Shown here piece by piece: positions 58,773-64,000 of a DNA stretch of 64,000 nucleotides. The first letter of the stretch is position 1. Each line of letters starts with the position of its first letter. The DNA comes from Gnetum montanum (Eukaryota > Streptophyta > Gnetopsida > Gnetales > Gnetaceae). The notes beneath the pieces are model-generated. The model ran no database searches. It was given only the letters and a program-made list of their open reading frames with translations, and was not told where the DNA came from. Made by a program: the position numbers and the translations under genes. The stretch covers positions 384,865-448,864 of the forward strand of contig MNCI01022060.1 of NCBI GenBank assembly GCA_015680685.1, in the 5' to 3' direction.

Positions 58773-60041
58773 CATTTGGGGAATGATAAAAAATTGCATA
58801 CTTATCCTATTTTTTGTCCCATTGCAACCAAGATAAATAATCAGTAACTACATTCTTGATGCCTTTATGATTGATCATCATAAGATCGAACTCTTGTAAG
58901 ATTACAAGCCAGCATATGATATGAGGGCTTACCATTGGCTTATTCATGAGGAACCTTATTACACTATGATCTGTATGTATATATACTTTATATCCAAATA
59001 CATAGTGTCTACTTTTCTAGTGCAAACACTATAGTCATTAATTCTTTCTCTGTGGTAGTTTAGTTAAGTTGTGCACTAGCAATACTTCTACTTGCACAGT
59101 AGATTTAATAAAGACACTTCTAGTCATCTAACTATGTAAGTACAACTCCTAAGATATAGTTGGATGTGTTAGTCATGATATGGAATGGTTTGTACCAGTT
59201 AGGAGCTTGTAGAATGGGTGTTCTAAAGTTTGAAATGCTAGTTCGCATTCCTTGGTCCACTTGAAAAGTACATCCTTTTTCATTAATTTCACCAATGGTT
59301 TGACAACCTTTGAAAAGTTCTTAATAAATCTCCTATATTAGCGAGTATGTTCAAGGAATGATTAAATATATTTGATACTTTCCAGTTGATGGGTAATTTT
59401 GATTTTCTCAAGGTCTACCTCTATCCGTGTGTGTGAGATTTTGTGCCCTAGTACTATGCCTTCTTGGACCATCAAATGGCCTTTTTGCCAGTTCAGCCTC
59501 AAATTGGTTTCTACACATCTTTTTGACACTTACTCTAATTGGTCCAATCCTTGATCAAAGTTTGCTCCATAGGTGGAGAAATCGTCCATAAAGACTTCTA
59601 CACCATTTCCTATTTGCTATTGGAAGATGCTTAGAACTAGTTGTTGGAATGTTGCAGGGGCATTTCATAAGCCAAATGACATCTATTTGGATGCAACATA
59701 GTTCTGGCTTGGTCTTCTGGGTCTATTTTTATTTGATTATATCCACTATATCCATCCAGAAAACTATAGTAGCAATGCCCTGCGATGGTGTCTAAGAGTT
59801 GGTCAACAAATGGCAATGACAAGTGATCTTTGAATGTTGTCATATTCAGTAGCCTAAAATCTATGCACACCCTCCATTTAGCTCCCTTTTTAGGTACAAT
59901 AACTAAGGGGCTAACCCATTCGCTATCAGCAATGGGGCATATGAACCTTACCTTGAGAAGCTATTCAATTTCTTCCTTGACCACTTGCTTCAACTCTGGG
60001 TTCAAACGCCTCTGCAATTCTCTTCAAGGCTTCATGGAGGG
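58768..60041 (-). pseudogene. element B RNase H and reverse transcriptase (cut at both ends)
   Basis: Continuation of B beyond C. The RNase H end is next to the junction (GIKNVVTDYLSWLQWDKK, about 58850-58790). RT motifs run from 59870 to about 59570: MCIDFRLLNMTTFKDHLSLP, FLDGYSGYNQIKIDPEDQA, then a frameshift, and the catalytic box FMDDFS (about 59580-59600). The RT N-terminal part is cut at 60041 by element D. Collinear with A 40520-41835. Gag, protease and 5' LTR of B must lie beyond D, outside the window, or be lost. Confidence 0.85.
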
Positions 60042-61237
60042 TGAAACACCATGAAATTTTGAGACCTCAATGATTCAGCAAAGTCTCGAGGCTTAGGCAA
60101 GGATTTTTCATAAGTGGCATTTCTCAGCAAGTTTTCTTTTTTCAGCTAAGGGCCTTCTACGTAGCTCAACATAGTAGACTCTAGGAGAACAGAATAGAAC
60201 AAGGGATGCACAACAATAACACTTCAACTTCGCAAGTTAGCCATGTTCAAGAATCTTAACTTTTTCCATACTACACCATGTTACACTATGTAGCGTAATG
60301 AAATGTAATGCAAGCAGTGCATTTGACTTAGCCATAGTGACAAAGATAATAAAATTCAGTTGGTAGCAGTCATTATGCCATGATACTCTTCCCAACATAT
60401 CATAGTGTAGTCGCGAGACAGTTTTTTCAGTGCAAAAGAGAAGGCTAAATGAATTGTCTTCTTGAGGGGTGGTTATGCTATACTACACTTCAGAGCGTAA
60501 TGCAGCGTAACGCCACAAGCTTCAACTACAACACATCAATTCAACGGCATTTTGTGGGCCTAGGACATCTGTCATCTAAATCACATTTTTCTCCTAACCC
60601 TAATCTTATAAATACGTTGGCAGACAACGTTGGCAGGGTTGGCAATTTTTGATAGTATTGGCAAAAAAAAAAAGAGGTTGGTGAGACGATGAGAAGAGCA
60701 TCGATGGTGATAGAGAGAAGCTTTTGACCAGAGACTTTAAGTTAGCACACATTTTGCTTTGAGCTTGACTCCCTTGCTCCCAAATTATCTAGAACAAGGT
60801 AGATTGGCCTCTGCTTGTTTCATCTTTGAATAGCTTCTTGCTCTTGGCTTGCACTTCATCTAAACCGAAGTCCGCTTGCAACCATTGTATTCAACATATT
60901 TATCTATAAGTTCAATACCAAATTTTTGGATCGTACATTCTCCAAATTTAATTTTTTGCATTTTACTTACATTGATTTTATAATCATTTTGCATTGTTTA
61001 CATTGTTACCACTACCTTGAAGATCCAATCTTAGAGTAGATCTCTTTTTTCTGTCCATCGATATGGTACCTTCACATTGAAATCATCATTAAGTAAGTCC
61101 TTTTCTGATCGAAAAGATTATTTAGGGCACCTCAGATTCGTTTTCTCTAGCACGGCCCTTGCATGGATCCGGGGTTGGAACTATGTACATGGAAATTTGT
61201 TCGGTGTTTCCAACAACCATTGTTTTCCATCATTACA
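60042..61237 (+). repeat. element D 5' LTR
   Basis: About 1196 bp, TGAAACACCATGAAATTTT to CATCATTACA. U3 (to about 60580) contains tgctatactacac and gtagcgtaatg phrases related to the GCTAY motif of C. The right edge is set from the alignment with E and C and the sequence that follows, since the 3' LTR is outside the window. Confidence 0.65.
60607..60614 (+). promoter_or_regulatory. TATA box of D LTR
   Basis: TATAAATA in aatcttataaatacg, at the position equivalent to E. Confidence 0.6.
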
Positions 61238-61262
61238 ATTTTCTAGCACTAGAAGGAGGGCC
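61238..61262 (+). other. primer-site-like sequence of D
   Basis: TTTTCTAGCACTAGAAGGAG starting a couple of bases after the LTR. TTCTAGCACTAGAA (61241-61254) differs by one base from the palindrome of C. Confidence 0.4.
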
Positions 61263-61491
61263 TGAACCTCCGATCTACATTTCATGAGTAGTCCTATAAG
61301 CTGTCTATACCCATTGTCAACTGATGTAAACATAATACCTCCATGGTTGTTTCTGTGATCGTGAGGTACAGATCGGTCTCTTCAATGATTCCTCTGGAAT
61401 CCTGTAAGATAGAAAGTCCACTTTCACCTTAGCTTGTGCATGCCCTTGTGATCTTTATCCTTGTTATCATTACCCTCTAGCTGTGTAGAGA

Positions 61492-64000
61492 ATGGCTGCA
61501 TCAACCACTATCATTGACACTGCTAGCCTTGAAAACCCCTGGACGGCGCAGGATACGCCAGTTGTTCTTAAGCCACCGACCAATCTGGTGTGAAAACATC
61601 GGTCCCTCAAGATTCAAAATAAAGAGCTTGAGGGACATGCTCAGTGTAGGGAACATTACAACTTCCTCTACACCAAACTTATGGTAAATATACCCATGTA
61701 CCCATAGGAACTCAAAGAGAAACGCGAATACGAGTTCATCTACTATAATGGGAAGGAATTCGTTCCTTTACCTAACTCCTCCATATCCCTGATAGACCAG
61801 CAATAGTGGATGTTGGACCAGCTGTTAATGGCGAGGGTGTCAGTGTAACAACGAGATGAGATGTTCCGCGATGAACTATCCCATGATGGACAGGAGGACT
61901 TAGATTCTCACTCCAAGGGAGGTACTCATGCTAGCTTTGTCGTGGCTCCTCCCTCCATAGCATCCCACATAAATCTGCTATTCATGGTCACTACGCCATT
62001 ATCATTGACTACCGCTAATCGTGTGGCGCATGTGTCTCGTCAACATTTCTTCTGTCCAGCTACCCTCCTAGGTGGTATTCCTTCATAGACCATTCATCCG
62101 CAGTCACAATTAGCGAATCCATCTCATTGCATACCTACTTATACATCACCATATGTGAACAAAGTGCCTACTTTGCAATTACATGCAGCTCCTATATTCA
62201 TCCTAGCTTACACAATAGGACCTGCCACTACCACATGGTGGGCTCCAAATACATCGTCCCTCGTTGCACATCCTATGTAGATGTTCCATATTCACCATCA
62301 TCAACACCAAGTTCCGTAGACAATAAACCCCACTACAACATCATTGTCTGTGCCCCTGGCTATGTAAATAGTGTACCCCATGGCACAATTGATGATTGTT
62401 TCTCCACCTACACCACCTACGGGGTGGTGGATCCCATAAGTGGCACCATCTGCAGGGATAATTCCGATAACATCGAACACTGGCCAAGCTGTTGCCCCTA
62501 TCCCGCCACCCATTGTGGCTCCCCCTGCTATTCCACAACCAACCTCTTCGTCCATGGGTCTAGATCAAGCCTTCCAACTTATTCAAATCCTTACCAAGGA
62601 GGTTAAATGTCTCAAAGCTACCAGTTCGGATAAAATATAGGTCATGGATTTTTATCATGATGACCCTATCAATCCGGAAGTACCCGTTTTGTTGTTACCC
62701 CCTTGGATGCCACTTCCCCATTTTACAAAATACAATGGGGAAGGTGATCCCAACCCCTATTTAGTTACTTTCAGGTTAGAGTCGTTGTTACTGCAACAAT
62801 GGCCACATACCATCATCTATGTCTTTGCTATGTTCCTAACGGGTAAAGCTTTAGACTGGTATCATGCACTTCCACGCTCTTCCATTTCAACCTTGGAAGA
62901 TATGCTTACTTAGTTTGTGACTTGTTTCAAATACAACCTGAAACTAGAGGTCACGCTAGATCAGCTTATGGGAGTCAAGAAAGATCCGCTCGAGCCAATC
63001 CAAAATTTTATACAGCGGTGTAGCGCAACCTTGAATGAAATTCGTGAACCCATCGCAGAGGCCCATCTATTGGCAATCTTCAAGGGGGTAGTCAATGACT
63101 TCATTAAGACCAAACTGTATTACCTTGCACCCCACTCCCTTAGCCAAGCCTTTGCTCAAATGAAGAGCATTCAAGATACAGCAGAGGCTAGCAAAGACCC
63201 AACTTATGTGGTCTACACAAATTCCCACAACAAGGGCAAAGACAAGGGTAAAGCTACAACAACAACAGTAGCAGCAGTAGCCAAATGGGCCAAGAAGAAA
63301 AATAACAAAAAGAAGGTACCTACGGCACCTACTGAGGCCACAACTAGCTCAAACAACACCTATCAGGAAACAACACCCACCCTTGAGGCATCTCCATAGC
63401 CGAAGATAAATTTGGAACATAAAGACCTCTCAAAATACATGGCTCTACCTGTAAAGCCTTCAGAACTTTTGAAGAAATTGCTAAGAACTAGGCACATCCA
63501 ACATAAGAGGGTGTTCAAGGAGGGTCTAAAATGCCATAGATAGCATTGTGAGCTACTCAAGAATCCCTCCTTGTCCTTACCTAACGAATTGCCAATTCCC
63601 AAAAACTTTAGGCTGGACCATTTCTATGACTATCACTAGCTATGTGGTCATGACACAAATTACTGCTAGGCATTGAAAGATGACATTCAATGCATGATCG
63701 ATTAAGGTAAACTGATCCTAGACAGTAGTAGTCTGGTTCATCTAGAAAACCAGTCCATGCATGTGTACCAAGATCCATTAAATGCAAATATCATAGGGTA
63801 CACTTTCAAAGTAGTGGATATGGAGGGCGATGGTCAGGCACAACCAAAGCAACCCCTTGTGTTGCATGTATCTCCTCTTCCACCTCAGATGACAAACTCA
63901 TCAACATCAAAGGGTGCGGCTCAGCGACAACCTTTTGTCCTCCATGTCTCGTCTCAGACCTTCATTCCACATCCCACTATTGGTAAAGTCGTGGCCCAGC
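61492..64000 (+). pseudogene. element D gag (runs off the window)
   Basis: A single + frame, started by ATG at 61492 (MAASTTIIDTASLENPW), can be followed for 2.5 kb to the window end without a frameshift, with over a dozen in-frame stops. N-terminal part: KEKREYEFIYYNGKEFVPLP. A Pro/Thr-rich middle has APSAGIIPITSNTGQAVAP. Core 62644-63170: HFTKYNGEGDPNPYLVTFRL, GKALDWYHALPRSSISTLED, FVTCFKYNLKLEVT and AEAHLLAIFKGVVNDFIKT. A Lys/Thr/Ala linker follows (KKKNNKKKVPTAPTEATTSS), then a knuckle-like YDYH...CGHDTNYC (about 63620-63665) whose first Cys is Tyr. The stop at 62914-62916 (TAG) sits where C has CAG. The best reference gag of the window. Confidence 0.85.

Larger units (their letters stand above)
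60042..64000 (+). mobile_element. element D: gag-type LTR retrotransposon, 5' part, inserted in B
   Basis: A + strand element of the C/E/F family starting TGAAACACCATGAAATTTT inside the pol of B, in opposite orientation to B. It shows a 1.2-kb LTR, a primer-site-like sequence, a short leader and gag to the window end. Its LTR is nearer to those of E (shared aaaattttg start and position of TATA) than to those of C. Whether it has an RT or an antisense gene cannot be seen here. Confidence 0.8.

Noticed and set aside
62127-62606. 159-codon + frame
   Set aside because: Overlaps the D gag in another frame; the gag frame is supported by similarity to C and E, this one is not.
1-64000. tRNA, rRNA, CRISPR or bacterial operon features
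   Set aside because: No cloverleaf-like sequence, rRNA segment, spaced identical repeats or operon structure was seen; everything points to plant nuclear repeat DNA.

Overview
This window reads as intergenic nuclear DNA from a plant with a large, repeat-rich genome. It is AT-rich and holds no intact host gene, rRNA, tRNA or CRISPR array. At least six decayed Ty3/gypsy-type LTR retrotransposons, nested in one another, fill positions 16556-64000. Most in-frame stops sit where a related copy has CAG, CAA or CGA, as expected of long-methylated, silenced DNA. A gymnosperm or another giant-genome plant would fit, but nothing seen fixes the species.

Layout. 1-16555: AT-rich sequence with one decayed + strand coiled-coil reading frame (2161-4895), a TATA-containing promoter-like block (5127-5236) and several tandem repeats; otherwise no gene is visible. 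Element F (- strand) runs from its 3' LTR (16556-18262) through a 3' region and an antisense spliced gene (20950-24606) to its protease and gag. It is split by element E (+ strand, 26838-35512, two LTRs) and resumes at 35513-37514. There it is cut again by an A/B compound on the - strand: LTR (37515-39673), A interior with gag, protease, RT, RNase H and integrase, a shared LTR (45510-47769), then the B interior. B is itself interrupted by complete element C (- strand, 49075-58767, flanked by the 5-bp duplication GAATT) and by element D (+ strand, from 60042 past the window end).

Two kinds of element are present. A and B are ordinary autonomous Ty3/gypsy elements, now dead. C, D, E and F form a second family with shared LTR ends (TGAAACAMC...TCACNACA), a purine tract AAAGAGGGGCCAA before the 3' LTR, and gag plus a DDG-type aspartic protease. 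Between protease and 3' LTR, where both can be read in full (C and E), I find no reverse transcriptase, RNase H or integrase. That space holds family-specific minisatellites and, in F and C, a gene on the opposite strand. In F this gene has at least six exons, with several GT-AG introns that keep the frame; C keeps only its last two exons, with an intron at the equivalent place; E lacks it.

The most interesting signal is therefore a non-autonomous gag-protease LTR family that carries, truncates or loses a spliced antisense gene. Its U3 regions are full of GCTAYGCTAY palindromes or roughly 115-bp repeats. Antisense ORFs are known in some plant Ty3/gypsy (Tat-lineage) elements, so novelty would have to be shown by database search.
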